Part shown: one piece after another, positions 42,716 to 53,448 of the stretch
Layout: every line of letters begins with the position of its first letter
Numbering within the stretch: the first letter of the stretch is position 1
Assembly (NCBI GenBank): GCA_964036045.1
Contig: OZ038382.1
Span: forward strand, 147,882,961-147,946,960
Length of the DNA: 64,000 nt
Source of the DNA: Eutreptiella sp. 'Long Island Sound 2002'
Taxonomy: Eukaryota > Euglenozoa > Euglenophyceae > Eutreptiales > Eutreptiaceae
Direction of reading: 5' to 3'
The notes under the pieces: model-generated
What the model was told of the DNA's origin: nothing
The model's input: only the letters and a program-made list of their open reading frames with translations
The model's database searches: none
Position numbers and translations under genes: made by a program

Positions 42716-42718
42716 CTA
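42681..42718 (-). promoter_or_regulatory. Candidate gag-pol UAG readthrough pseudoknot, nested element
   Basis: UAG (42718-42716) lies in frame between gag and pol. In the next 35 nt, GGGAG (nt 1-5) is complementary to CUCCC (nt 21-25), and AAAUCGCC (nt 12-19) is complementary to GGCGAUUU (nt 28-35). The order is that of an H-type pseudoknot, as in gammaretroviral readthrough signals. Only 2 nt separate the third and fourth strands, so both stems may not form fully together; the 8-bp hairpin alone, starting 11 nt after UAG, is the simpler option. Function is inferred. Confidence 0.6.
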
Positions 42719-45700
42719 GGCGTTCTGACCTCCAGTTGCTGCGTTAACATTGTGAACACACCCTGATTCGTCGACCCACTCATCTTGGAACGGATCATCT
42801 GCTGGATTCAAGGCATTTGCAACGTAATCTCGATCCGCATCGGACACCTGATCTGCACCTGAGACCTGATCCACACGATGGTTGCCCTTTCCACGTCCAC
42901 GGCCACGGCCGCCGGATGATGGACCTCCACCGTCGCCACGCCCTCTGCCCTTACCAGAGAAAGGGGTCCCAGAAGGATTTCCCTTACCTTTACCCTGGGA
43001 TGCTGGAGCATTTCCCTTGTTTGTACCGGATTGAGGGGTTTGGCCTGGATTTCGATTTCCGCCTCCGGCGTTGCTATTGGGATTTTTCTGGCCGTTCGGC
43101 TGCCCACCGGAGCCGGATGGAGTCCGATTTCCTGTGCCTTGGGACCCGCCAGGGCCTCCAGTATTTTTGTTTCCACCGGAGGGGGTCGGATTCCCTTTTC
43201 CAGCCTTTCCACCATGCACCTGTCTGTCATTCCTGTCTGAATTCTGCGGATTACTGATATTTTGACCAATCACCTTGTGATCATAAGGAGACCATCGGTG
43301 ATTACCAGTAGAATGCGTCTTAGCTCGGTTCGTAGAACCTAAAAGAAGGCAGATGCTACAGTGATCCTGAACATTCCGGGTGTCATTCACCTTTTTGTTG
43401 CCCTTTTGGGCCCCATTTTGGGTGTTTTGCTGGGTATTCTTGTTTCCCCCAAGACCCTCATGGAAATTCTGATTGGCGGCGTCAGCGAGCCGCTCAACCT
43501 CTTCCCAGAGTTCCTTCGGGGTGAACGAAAACACCCAGTTTTTGGCCTTCAGGCGATGGCCATGGAAGCTTACTCCCTTGTTGAGGACTTGGACAAACAA
43601 GTCCCGATCCTCGTGTTCATTAAACTTGATTTTCCACGTGTTTTCAGTGAATTTCACCTTGGAAAACGACGTGGGGGAGCACTTTTGAAGTGCCTCCCTG
43701 ACTGAAAACCTGTTGGCCGAGGCATCGAAGCCTTCGACCTCCGCCCACCAGGTCTTGACCTTTTCTTCGGACTGTTTGTTCCGAAGGGTGGCGGCAGTTT
43801 CTGAGGGGATCTTGTCAAAAATCAGATTTTTCAGCTCGGCACTAGAAAATTTTCCGCCTGAATGTTCAGCTTCTTCCACTAAATTCCAGAAGCGCTGTTT
43901 TTTGTCTTGCACTTCGTGCAAGATTAATCGCGAGAATGAAGGAAAATTCTTCAACATTTGGTGGTAGTGGTCCTCTGGCAGCCGGGATCCACGTACCTCC
44001 AACTGTTCCCACACCTCATCAAAGGTAAGGGGGGAACTTGAATCCTCACGATCACTCCAAGTCCTGAGCCAAGTGTTGGCCGGCGCTCCCTCAAGGCAAT
44101 CCAAGAGGGCCATCAGGAACTGATCATCTTGAAGTTTTTGAGTCTTAACCCACAGTTTAAATTCCCGTTGGAACTGAGGCCAACGTCTGGGGTTCCCATT
44201 ATACTTCGGTTGCTTGGCAACCTGACGAAGTCGCAATGAAGTAGGATTAAGAAATAAATCCAGCCCAACACCGGCCGTAATGGCAGACACCTTGGCGGCA
44301 TCATTCGCCACACCAGCTCCGGCGAGGGTCTGGGCGAGCAACAGCTGGGCTAAGGCATTGGAATCAGCAGCAGGAGGGGCAGTACGGGAGGCAGTTCGCT
44401 TGGCATTCTGAGCCTCAGTCCTAGCCTTCGCCGTCCTACTCTCAGAACGAGAGATTTTAACCCTTTCCTTTAGCTTGGTCCTGCTGATCCTTGCATCGGT
44501 GGTCTTGGAGTCCACCGAAGGAGCAATTGAAAAAATTTCTGTCGCCTCCTCCGACGGCTCTGTTGCTTGTTCCACCGATGAGGCGCCCTCAGACCGCATG
44601 TGCGTCTTGAAAAGATCTTTAATTCCCAGCGTTTGAATGATGAGTTGCATTTGATCTTTGAGCAATTGGAGCTCAGAATCTCGCTGGAATCTGCAGGAGC
44701 AGTCAGCAGGACAGTACATACCGTGTCCTGAAGGGCCTGAGCAGGCTGTCGGACCGCTGATCTCGGTGGTCCGCAGCCAGGAGTCCACTTGGGGAGCTCC
44801 TTCAGCCCTAATTTCCAGGCTTGCCTGCCTGGCTGCCTCCAAAATTCCTTCCTCAACCGCGGCGGCTAGATCGTCGCGGATGGAAAAAGGGGGATGAGGG
44901 GCGGAGGGCCCGGCAACAGGTGCCTTGGTCTTCTCCTTCGGGAAGGGGCTTGCCTCCCAGATCTGCAAAAAAATGGCAAAAGAGTCATCTTCTTGAGAAC
45001 GCCACCACATCCTGGTATTAATTTCGTCCTGAAGGAGGAAAAAATATTCCATTAAAAAATCAGAGGCGATTCTTTCTTGTCCGATCAGCTTAGACGTGGC
45101 CAAGAGACAAAGGGCCTCAAGGGCCTCAAGGTTACGGGTCACTTCTAGGGACAAATGGTCGTCCCATTGTGCCCAAGAGGCTGGTCGATTATAGCTAGGT
45201 ACCTCACCTGGACCACCCATCTCAATGTCGTCGATGTCGGCGTCCGTGGTCTCAAATGTGGGACATTCGTAAGGAATGTTGGTACCTGCCAGCTCCGTAA
45301 GGTCTACCGGAGCGTTGCCATCGTCGTAGGCCGGCGGATTCCAGCTACTCGATGGCCAATTTTGACTGGGATTGTGGTAATCTGGGTCCCCACAGCTGCT
45401 GATTTGTGCCCTTCTTGGGCAGCTTGGACTCGCGCAAGGCATTCCTCTCAAAGCCTCGTTCGCGCAGCACCAAGGCAGTGTAATCGTTACTTCTCCAGAA
45501 GCGGCAGGGTCTACGGGGCCGTACTGGGGAGCGGGCTGTGGTTGGGACACCAAAGGAACAACATTCAGGTAGCCTCTGCTACCATGAAAGTGCTGCCCTG
45601 GGTCGTGGAAGGTGCCGGAGGGCTCGGGGCCGGCAAGACCAGTGGGGCAGGCACGCGAGGAGTCAACCTGAACGCTGCTGTTGGGGGTAGAACCGGATAC

Positions 45701-45748
45701 GCGGACACCAACGGAGGCGAGAGCAGCAACAACGGAAGCAAGATCCAT
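42716..45748 (-). CDS. gag, nested element
   Basis: 1,010 codons from ATG 45748 (MDLASVVAAL) to UAG. The first roughly 55 codons lie inside the 5' LTR, and the primer-binding site is read as FHGSRGYL codons. Central Gag core: QPKYNGNPRRWPQFQREFKL, then DHYHQMLKNF and WNLVEEAEHSGGKF. A zinc-knuckle-like CSICLLLGSTNRAKTHSTGNH lies near 43340-43280. The C-terminus is rich in Gly/Asn/Pro with RGG-type repeats (GRGRGDGGGPSSGGRGRGRG), a nucleic-acid-binding feature. It forms the particle that packages element RNA. The large size (usual gypsy Gag is about 300-500 residues) reflects the long N-terminal acidic region and Gly-rich tail. Confidence 0.9.
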   Translation of the reverse strand: MDLASVVAALASVGVRVSGSTPNSSVQVDSSRACPTGLAGPEPSGTFHDPGQHFHGSRGYLNVVPLVSQPQPAPQYGPVDPAASGEVTITLPWCCANEALRGMPCASPSCPRRAQISSCGDPDYHNPSQNWPSSSWNPPAYDDGNAPVDLTELAGTNIPYECPTFETTDADIDDIEMGGPGEVPSYNRPASWAQWDDHLSLEVTRNLEALEALCLLATSKLIGQERIASDFLMEYFFLLQDEINTRMWWRSQEDDSFAIFLQIWEASPFPKEKTKAPVAGPSAPHPPFSIRDDLAAAVEEGILEAARQASLEIRAEGAPQVDSWLRTTEISGPTACSGPSGHGMYCPADCSCRFQRDSELQLLKDQMQLIIQTLGIKDLFKTHMRSEGASSVEQATEPSEEATEIFSIAPSVDSKTTDARISRTKLKERVKISRSESRTAKARTEAQNAKRTASRTAPPAADSNALAQLLLAQTLAGAGVANDAAKVSAITAGVGLDLFLNPTSLRLRQVAKQPKYNGNPRRWPQFQREFKLWVKTQKLQDDQFLMALLDCLEGAPANTWLRTWSDREDSSSPLTFDEVWEQLEVRGSRLPEDHYHQMLKNFPSFSRLILHEVQDKKQRFWNLVEEAEHSGGKFSSAELKNLIFDKIPSETAATLRNKQSEEKVKTWWAEVEGFDASANRFSVREALQKCSPTSFSKVKFTENTWKIKFNEHEDRDLFVQVLNKGVSFHGHRLKAKNWVFSFTPKELWEEVERLADAANQNFHEGLGGNKNTQQNTQNGAQKGNKKVNDTRNVQDHCSICLLLGSTNRAKTHSTGNHRWSPYDHKVIGQNISNPQNSDRNDRQVHGGKAGKGNPTPSGGNKNTGGPGGSQGTGNRTPSGSGGQPNGQKNPNSNAGGGNRNPGQTPQSGTNKGNAPASQGKGKGNPSGTPFSGKGRGRGDGGGPSSGGRGRGRGKGNHRVDQVSGADQVSDADRDYVANALNPADDPFQDEWVDESGCVHNVNAATGGQNA
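45573..45584 (-). other. Primer-binding site, nested element
   Basis: The minus strand reads TGGTAGCAGAGG directly after the LTR end CTTTCA; the match continues to GGCTACC. It overlaps gag codons. Confidence 0.88.
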
Positions 45749-46117
45749 GTTGAGTGTTATCCGACAGAAAATCCCAGTCTATGAAGAAAATTGATGCGGA
45801 TTATTCTAAGTACATCTGAGTGTCCATATCTATCTGAAAAGATTTAAATAAATCCGATTGTGAAAAATATTTGGCCGATCTGGCCCGCGAGCGCGCGTCA
45901 GCGGCAAATGGCGATTCCAGGTAAATAATTGGAACGCGGCGGATTGACGGAGAATGGACCGCGGAATCAGATCCGGCACATCAGAAATATATAGGTCTGA
46001 TCCTGAGACTGAGCTGCGAGGCGGCAATTCCGCCGAAGCAAAGAAAATGACCAAAATGTAGTCAATCTGGGGCAGATCTACGAAAATCTGCGCAGATCGG
46101 GGTTAGCCGCACTTACA
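45585..46117 (-). repeat. 5' LTR, nested element
   Basis: 533 bp, minus-strand ends TGTAAGTGCGG...CTTTCA, followed by the primer-binding site. The gag ATG (45748) lies inside it, so transcription must start upstream of 45748 within the LTR. Confidence 0.93.
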
Positions 46118-46122
46118 GGCCG
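46118..46122. other. Target-site duplication of nested element (right)
   Basis: GGCCG, the partner of 35159-35163. Confidence 0.92.
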
Positions 46123-48138
46123 GGCAGAACGTCCTTCAGCAGGTGACGGATCTCGCTGGACTCGTTCCAGTCCTCAACCAGCTTGAGGCTCCGTCGGTAC
46201 TTCCGCAGATACCGGTTCCACTCCCGGACCCGCAACTCACCGCGGTCCAGCGGCAGCAGGATGGACCACAAGTCCTCCAGCTTCTAGTTCGGAGCGTCCA
46301 CCCGATCCTCATCCTCCAACCACTGGAGGCAGGCCTGCTCTGTATGGACCAGTCCTTCCCGGATCTGATCCCGCAGCTCCTCCTTCAGGTCCTGCGCCAG
46401 CCGGTGTGGGAATGTCCGGCATACCCACTTGTCCCGCGGCGCTCCCCGCATCTCGCCGCCGACCTCCTCGGCGAAGTCCTCCCAGTCCAGGATGAAGTCA
46501 TCCAGGTTGGACGGGTTCCCGTCGTAATAGGGGATCTTGATTCCCCGGAGGTCGTCGATCCTGACGGCGTCCCCGACGTCAGCGGCCACCACTCCGCCAA
46601 GATGGATGCCTCCTATGGCCGGGGGGTGGGAGTACACTCCCCGTACGTCCCTCTCCTCCATGGGGTATGGTCCAGCTGGGCCTGATCCCATGGGGTTTGG
46701 GGCGCCGGATGCACTTGCCCCTCCGGCTGTCCAGATCCCCGTATCGGGGTCCTTCACCCACAAGCTTCCGCTTGGGTGGCCGCGTCCTCCATACCGATCG
46801 GCCGCTCCCATGGTCCTTGCGCCCATGGCATGGATCTCCTCTTCCGCATAAGCCGCATGGGCAGCCGTAGCGGTCGGTGGATCCCGGACCACATGGGGCA
46901 TCTTGACTGTCGGGCTCCTCAGGTCCACGGTCACATGCTCTTCCCGCATGGTCCCAGCCGGTGCCGTGTGTTCCACGAGCATTGTTGATTCGCTGAATAG
47001 GGGAACAAACGGCAGCGCAGCTGGGTCAACACGCGGAGGCGCGTACGGTGCCTCTGCAGGGGCGTCCACAGGTCTCTCCATGGCGCTCCTGAGGGTCTGG
47101 ACCCGCTGAACCAGCTCCGCCGTTGCGGGCTTCGCCGGGAGCTCCGGACCTGAGGCAAGGGATGAACTCTCCAGCCGTCTCAGTCGACCCGACAGATCCT
47201 CCACAAGGTGGAGAAGACTGTCCACCACGCGCTGCAGGGTCTCCAGTGCCTTCTCTAGCCTGGCCTGATACAGGCCCTGATCCTCTCGCACCTCTGCATC
47301 ATCACGTTCGATCTCCGACTGATCCTCCCTGATGCTGATGGTCGTGGCCTCCAGGGCATCCGTCTGGTTGTCCAGCCGGTCCAGGTGCCCCATGATGGCG
47401 TCTTTCCCCACTTTCGGGTACTTCCCGATGAGGAACGCCACGTGGTCACAGTGGCACCTGGTGTGCCCTGCCTCACCCGCTTCGGCGCATCCCTTGGGTC
47501 CAGGCGCCTCAGACTCATCGCCCATGGGCGTATCGCCCATGGGGTCCATCTATGGTCCCGTGTGCCGGGGCACAGGTGCCGTCCTGGCCCTGGCTGGCCT
47601 CTCCAAGCCCTCGGTGTCGTGATTCAGGGCGGGCTCGGGGGCCGTATGCGCCCTGGCGGTCGGCGCGGGCATCTCCTCCGACTCCGAGGGGAAGCAGGTC
47701 CGATAGCCATCGGAGTGCCCCTCGGAGTCCCACAGCCTGACCGGGCTGGGGTCCGTATCCATAGCCCCGGCGTCCCCTGCCGCGGGCTTGGGTGACCCGC
47801 GCTTCCGGTAGCGCCGGGCCCGTCCTCCACTGCTGCCTGAATGGCAGGTCTCCTCAGAGTCCTCCGCGGCGGAGCGGAGGTTGCATGCCTTTCCGCAGCG
47901 ACGCTCACACATGGAGACCAGGTCCTCCATGTCAAGTCCTCCTCTTCCCGAACGTCGTACTTCTCTTCGGGCTTCAACTTCAGGAGTTCGCCATGCTCCT
48001 GAGCGTCTCGGCTCTTCTCTGGCTCCAATCTCCGGCGTGGTCTCCACCGAGTCCACAATACGCACCCGGAGCATACTTGGGCAGGGCTCATAGGGGCCCA
48101 AGTCCCCGGGTCGGCGGTAGGTAGGGGCAGCAGGTACG

Positions 48139-48150
48139 CCTCTGCTACCA
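48139..48150 (-). other. Primer-binding site, family A copy 2
   Basis: The minus strand reads TGGTAGCAGAGG directly after the 5' LTR, identical to copy 1. Confidence 0.88.
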
Positions 48151-50544
48151 TAAAGAGGGTCCCTACCAGGACAGGCCCCTGCTGTGCCCCTTCCGCCTGT
48201 CACCCCTGCTGACTTGCTCCTGATCAGCGATTGCATTTCTCAAAATCCAGGGTCCAAAATCCAAAAATATAGAAAATACAATCCTCCTTCAACCCTGAAC
48301 AGCAACCAGATCCCACAAATACAGCAATAACCCAATCCACAATCCAATCTGCGGCTTCAAAGTCGTCCAAGGTCGCGCGTTGACCTCGTACGATCCTTCA
48401 ACACGCCGGTCTCATGGCCTTATGGAGAACCGGGCGTTGGGCATCTGCATAACTACCAAAAGAAGCCCTGAATTGGACACACGAACACAATATGAACAAA
48501 TGTGAGGAAGGATAGTAACATACACAATCACTGCCATGTACCCTTCGTTCCTTGGACTCAAGACCTCCCCTTGCCTCACCACTGTGATGCCTTGAACCAG
48601 GTCCAAGTGCATGGCTAAGTTACATGTGTCACAAGTCACTACATAACCCCTAAAAAGTGTTCACTCCCAAGCCTCTAAATCCTAGCTCAATAATGAAGGT
48701 GGCGTGTCATGGCCTAGAGTGGCACTGAGGACCATGCCTTACCCTGACATATACCTGGTTGCACTTGGAGTCGAATGGGCTTAGAGATATGCCCCATGAG
48801 TTTGAACTCATAACATGCCAAAAACTGCCAATTCACACCATATTGGCCATATATCAAATATATGCTAAAAATTGAAGTTACCACTTATCCGAAGGCTCAA
48901 AGTATGCATGGAATCAAGGTCTAGTATTCATGGAGGATACAGATCAAAGGTCAATGCCCATGAACATCCCCACTTTACCCTCGAAACCCCTTTGGATATG
49001 GGCGCCACGCACCGCCCAAGTCAGCACATGGTCTTGAGACCAATTCTTGTAATCCTTCGTGCGCCAAGCCAAATGGAGTACCCGACCCGGCATATGGTGG
49101 TGTCCAACTCCAAAGCATATGCCAACATATGAACAACATACCATGGTTCGACTCTCCATAGGCTTCTTGCTGTTTGCCGACCAGGTAAGTACACAAAACG
49201 CAAAAATGAGCAAAAATTGAGGTCAATAACATGAAAATATCTCCAAATACAAGGTTGTCATGATAGTATATCTCTATGCTCACCAATGATATCCGCGCAT
49301 GGTTCAATATACAAATGATTGGAACCATTTGCGAACAATTCCCCCACTTGGATCCCCAATCGGGCGCATGGAGATACCTTCGCCACTCATATCTACATGC
49401 CCCATGAAAATGGGAGTGCACTCATGGATCTCTTTGCCAAACGTACCATGAGCAATACATACGCCGTAGACTTAGTCTAGCGCTTTGAATTCGACAATTG
49501 ATATATGGGCAAAGCCCTTGTCACGTGTGGCTCCCCATCTCTTCGGCCACACGAAGATATATAACATGGGCGTGAGCATATCAAGACATATACTACCAAT
49601 ATCACACATAGCCCTTAAAATTGGCTCCCACCATGGTATGCCATGCCCCTCCATGGTCAAAAATTTGGGTTAAATGGACGTGGGAACCTAAGGAAAGATG
49701 CTATGCAACCGGAAGACTCATGCGCTACACTCGAAAGTCATAATATCAAGTCAGGACACATGGTCAACAAGTTATAAACAATTTTCTACCATGTTGACCA
49801 TGATCCTATGATACAACGAGTGTGTGTGACGACCTAAGGTGTTGGACCCTACTAAAAATAAGTTGAGACTAAGGCGATTGCAACGCAACCTTCCTTATTC
49901 TCTTTCCTCGCACTCACGCGTAGATATGGCCCTTCAAAGTGGTCCCACGAATCACTTTTGTTTCCCTTATATCTCCAAGTCAAAGGGGTGGCAGATATAA
50001 GGGACACCTGATTCGGGCACAGGGAAAAGAGTATGACCACTCGAAGAAGACCAAATCAAGTGCGGCAATGTCAAAGTCGAAAATCCGATTTCGACATCGC
50101 GGAAAATTCAGATTAAAATTTCGAGTGCATATTTAGAATATTGCGGAAGCAACGAACCCGTCACTGATGAAATCTGACCCTTCAGCGGGGTTTCCGCCAA
50201 AATATCTGTAAATAACAGTTAACCAATCGGTTACCGCAAAATCGCGAGCCAACTGACAGTCGCCGATACATTGAACATCAGAACGAAAGGCTGAAAAATT
50301 ACGGAAACATTATAATAAAAAAACCCTGTTGATTCCTGATATTCTGATATATAAATCTCAGCTGGCGGCGCCTCGGTACTGAATATGGCCGCTCATAGCC
50401 GGAATGGCCAATCCTATCACACTATCACATCAGGTTAGGTCAGGTGGATGGGAGAGTATGATATCAGCCAATGGCGGCTAGCCGGCACATAGATACACAC
50501 CCCAGGTGACCGAAAGATGGCCACGGGGGTCCGAACCGGCTTCA
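48151..50544 (-). repeat. 5' LTR, family A copy 2
   Basis: 2,394 bp, followed on its outer side by the CTAG duplication and on its inner side by the primer-binding site. Minus-strand ends are TGAAGCC...CTTTA. Confidence 0.93.
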
Positions 50545-50548
50545 CTAG
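50545..50548. other. Target-site duplication of copy 2 (right)
   Basis: CTAG, the partner of 26387-26390. Confidence 0.8.
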
Positions 50549-51601
50549 CGTGCAAAAGTTGCCGCCAGTGAGAGAATCATGCAACGGAGGTTGGAACGGA
50601 GGCAAACGAGGCACGTCCGGCAATGGCATAACGAATGTTACGTCATGGTGCGTTCGTTTTCCGAAACGGTGAGGATCCACTTTTGAGCAAATATTGACTA
50701 CTACAATAACAAAAGGAGAGCTATCAACGAAAAGCAACGGTCCCGTGCATAACCAAGGTGCCATGCCATTAAACAAACATGAAAACTTCCAACCCAAGTG
50801 CACCTACTAGTTAGATTGTGACCAAATTGCACAATGATGCCCAAATTGGGAGAAAGGGCATCATCAAGGAACTAGAGGCACATCTACATACCACTCGAGT
50901 TTGTAGGCTGTCTTGATGGGCAACTAGGCAACAGGGGGAGTACCCTTGTTACTTGAGTTGCATGAGTTGCAAAACAAACTGCACATGAGACATGATGAGC
51001 CATGAGGAGGGAATGCCTCAAGGTGAGGGAATCAGTACCACAATCGCAACAAAAATGCAGACTGAAACGTCGGACCGATAAGATAAATGCACCACAGACC
51101 AGCCAAAGCATCGTACTACATGCCTACCCACTTTATTTGATTTAGACAAGCCCTGGCATTTGCAAAGCGGAGTCACATGCATCAAACACACAGACGCCGG
51201 ACTTCTGATCATTGATCTGTTCAATTTGATACTTCAGAAGTATGGTATTCAAATATCGTATCACAATTCTCACAATTTCGACGTTCATTTTTGGAATGAG
51301 AAAAAACTCGAGTCGCCTGCACTAATTTATCAGTCGCGCGTGATTGGACAGGCTGACCGACACCGTGACGGTATGCAGACTGCGGCCCTAGCAGACTGCG
51401 AAACACTGCGCACGAACAGGCGACACGCGCATTTGCGACAACCGAAAAAACGACTGCAACTGATCTACTGCAACTGATCTTCTGCTAAAAGGCGACAAGG
51501 ATGTTTTGAACCGTTCTGCAGCCCAAATTTATAAAATAATTGCATTATTTTATCGCCAGATAAGGGAACAATACCTTACTGGTAACAAGGCTACTGCTGC
51601 T
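50549..51601. other. Flank of copy 2 insertion; possible upstream exon remnant
   Basis: On the minus strand 50640-50549 encodes a proline-rich frame (LPDVPRLPPFQPPLHDSLTG) that runs up to the insertion point. Joined across the duplication it would read on toward the SAP-like frame at 25746-26368 but meets a TAG, so splicing would be needed. Beyond about 50810 I see only short frames. Near 51455-51480 a short ACTGCAACTGATCT word is repeated twice. Confidence 0.3.
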
Positions 51602-53394
51602 GATTTTCAAGTCCCTCCAAGTGAAAATCCACTCCCTCCTACTCATTTTCAACTCCCTCCTACTCATTTTCAACTCCCTGCTGCTCATTTTCAACTCCCC
51701 CCTGCTCATTTTCAACTCCCTCCAAGTGAAAATCCACTCCCTCCTACTCATTTTCAACTCTCCCCTGCCCGTTTTCAACTCCCTCCAAGTGAAAATCCAC
51801 TCCCTCCTACTCATTTTCAATTCCCTGCTGCTCATATTCAACTCCCCCCTGCTCATTTTCAACTCCCTCCAAGTGAAAATCCACTCCCTCCTACTCATTT
51901 TCAACTCCCTGCTGCTCATTTTCAACTCCCTCCAAGTGAAAATCCACTCCCTCCTACTCATTTTCAACTCCCTCCTGCTCATTTTCAACTCCCCCCTGCT
52001 CATTTTCAACTCCCTCCAAGTGGAAATCCATTCCCCCCTGCTCATTTTCAACTCCCTGCTGCTCATTTCCAACTCCCTCCAAGTGAAAATACACTCCCTC
52101 CTACTCATTTTCGACTCCCTCCTGCTCATTTTCAACTCCCCCCTGCTCATTTTCAACTCCCTCCAAGTGAAAATCCACTCCCTCCTACTGATTTTCAACT
52201 CTCCCCTGCTGATTTCCAACTCCTTCCAAGTGAAAATACACTCCCTCCTACTCATTTTCAACTCCCTGCTACTCATTTTCAATTTCCTATAAGTGAAAAT
52301 CCACTCCCTCCTACTCATTTTCAACTCCCTGCTGCTCATTTTCAACTCCCCCCTGCTCATTTTCAACTCCCTCCAAGTGAAAATACACCCCCCCCTGCTC
52401 ATTTTCAACTCCCTGCTGCTCATTTTCAACTCCCCCCTGCTCATTTTCAACTCCCTCCAAGTGAAAATCCACTCCCTCCTACTCATTTTCAACTCCCTGC
52501 TGCTCATATTCAACTCCCCCCTGCTCATTTTCAACTCCCTCCAAGTGAAAATCCACTCCCTCCTACTCATTTTCAACTCCCTCCTACTCATTTTCAACTC
52601 CCCCCTGCTCATTTTCAACTCCCTCCAAGTGAAAATCCACTCCCCCCTTGTTCATTTTCAACTCCCTCCTGCTCATTTTCAACTCCCCCCTGCTCATTTT
52701 CAACTCCCTCCAAGTGAAAATCCACTCCCCCCTGCTCATTTTCAACTCCCTGCTGCTCATTTTCAACTCCCTCCAAGTGAAAATCTACTCCCTCCTACTC
52801 ATTTTCAACTCCCTCCTGCTCACTTTCAACTCCCCCCTGCTCATTTTCAACTCCCTCCAAGTGAAAATCCACTCCCCCCTGCTCATTTTCAACTCCCTCC
52901 AAGTGAAAATCCACTCCCTCCTACTCATTTTCAACTCCCTGCTGCTCATTTTCAACTCCTTCCTGCTCATTTTCAACTCCCTCCAAGTTAAAATCCACTC
53001 CCTCCTACTCATTTTCAACTCTCCCCTGCTCATTTCCAACCCCCTCCAAGTGAAAATCCACTCCCTCCTACTCATTTTCAACTCCCTGCTACTCATTTTC
53101 AATCCCCTTTAAGTGAAAATCCACTCCCTCCCACTCATTTTCAACTCCCTGCTGCTCATTATCAACTCCCCCCTGCTCATTTTCAACTCCCTCCAAGTGA
53201 AAATCCACCCCCCCCTGCTCATTTTTAACTCCTTGCTGCTCATTTTCAACTCCCTCCAAGTGAAAATCCACTCCCCCCTTCTCATTTTCATCTCCCTGCT
53301 GCTCATTTTCAACTCCCCCCTGCTCATTTTCAACTCCCTCCTACTAATTTTCAACTCCCTCCTGCTCATTTTCAACTCCCTCCTACTCATTTTC
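51602..53394. repeat. 21-bp-period tandem array with two inverted unit types
   Basis: About 85 units of 21 bp. Type A is CTCCCTSCTRCTCATTTTCAA, type B is CTCCCTCCAAGTGAAAATCCA. The core ATTTTCA of A is the reverse complement of TGAAAAT in B, so each A-B pair can form a 7-bp stem with a 12-nt loop. B units recur after one to four A units, giving a higher-order pattern. The 21-bp length keeps every frame open; a 403-codon plus frame (51506-52717) of [14 protein letters not shown] repeats and a 357-codon minus frame result. I treat these as by-products. Near 52650 a base-count change shifts the open phase. Confidence 0.9.
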
Positions 53395-53448
53395 AACGGA
53401 CCTCAGACCTCAGCAGCGGCTTGCGAGGCAAAGGAAACGCTCCGCTTC

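Larger units (their letters stand above)
35164..46117 (-). mobile_element. Ty3/gypsy chromovirus, family B, nested and nearly intact
   Basis: 10,954 bp on the minus strand. It has 533-bp LTRs (45585-46117 and 35164-35696) with TG...CA ends (TTAA-type decay at one end of the 3' copy), about ten differences between LTRs by eye, a primer-binding site, gag, in-frame UAG, pol and a polypurine tract. Gag and pol occupy one single frame (45748 to 37511) broken only by UAG at the gag-pol junction and UAA at 39359-39361. The family differs from family A in LTR length, Gag sequence and protease, but shares the primer type, the UAG arrangement, the methyltransferase-like domain and a chromodomain. Confidence 0.95.
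34193..48074 (-). pseudogene. gag, family A copy 2 (split by nested element)
   Basis: The ATG at 48074 (MLRVRIVDSVETT) gives the likely true Gag start of the family. The frame runs down to 46118 with TAG at 47552-47550 and TAG at 46286-46284, the latter at a Gln codon of copy 1. The nested element 35164-46117 interrupts Gag within the segment LPGHWK. Gag resumes at 35163 and contains a deletion of about 20 bp near 34880 that shifts frame, then the zinc-knuckle-like CVVCYGKGNNHAHDHRQC near 34540, and a TGA about 55 bp before the terminal UAG. Role as for copy 1. Not functional. Confidence 0.85.
26391..50544 (-). mobile_element. Ty3/gypsy chromovirus, family A copy 2 (interrupted)
   Basis: The full element is on the minus strand: 5' LTR 48151-50544, primer-binding site, gag, UAG, pol, polypurine tract and 3' LTR 26391-28784, bounded by CTAG duplications. 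Removing the nested element and its duplication (10,959 bp) leaves about 13.2 kb. Both LTRs are 2,394 bp. Gag has two in-frame TAG codons and is split by the nested element; the protease half of pol has four in-frame stops; the RT-to-chromodomain half is open for 1,123 codons. Confidence 0.95.

Noticed and set aside
51602-53394. CRISPR array
   Set aside because: There are no unique spacers; both unit types are repeats, and the context is eukaryotic.
51545-53396. Long plus and minus frames over the 21-bp array as genes
   Set aside because: A 21-bp repeat without a stop keeps several frames open by arithmetic; no start context, domain or unique sequence supports a gene.
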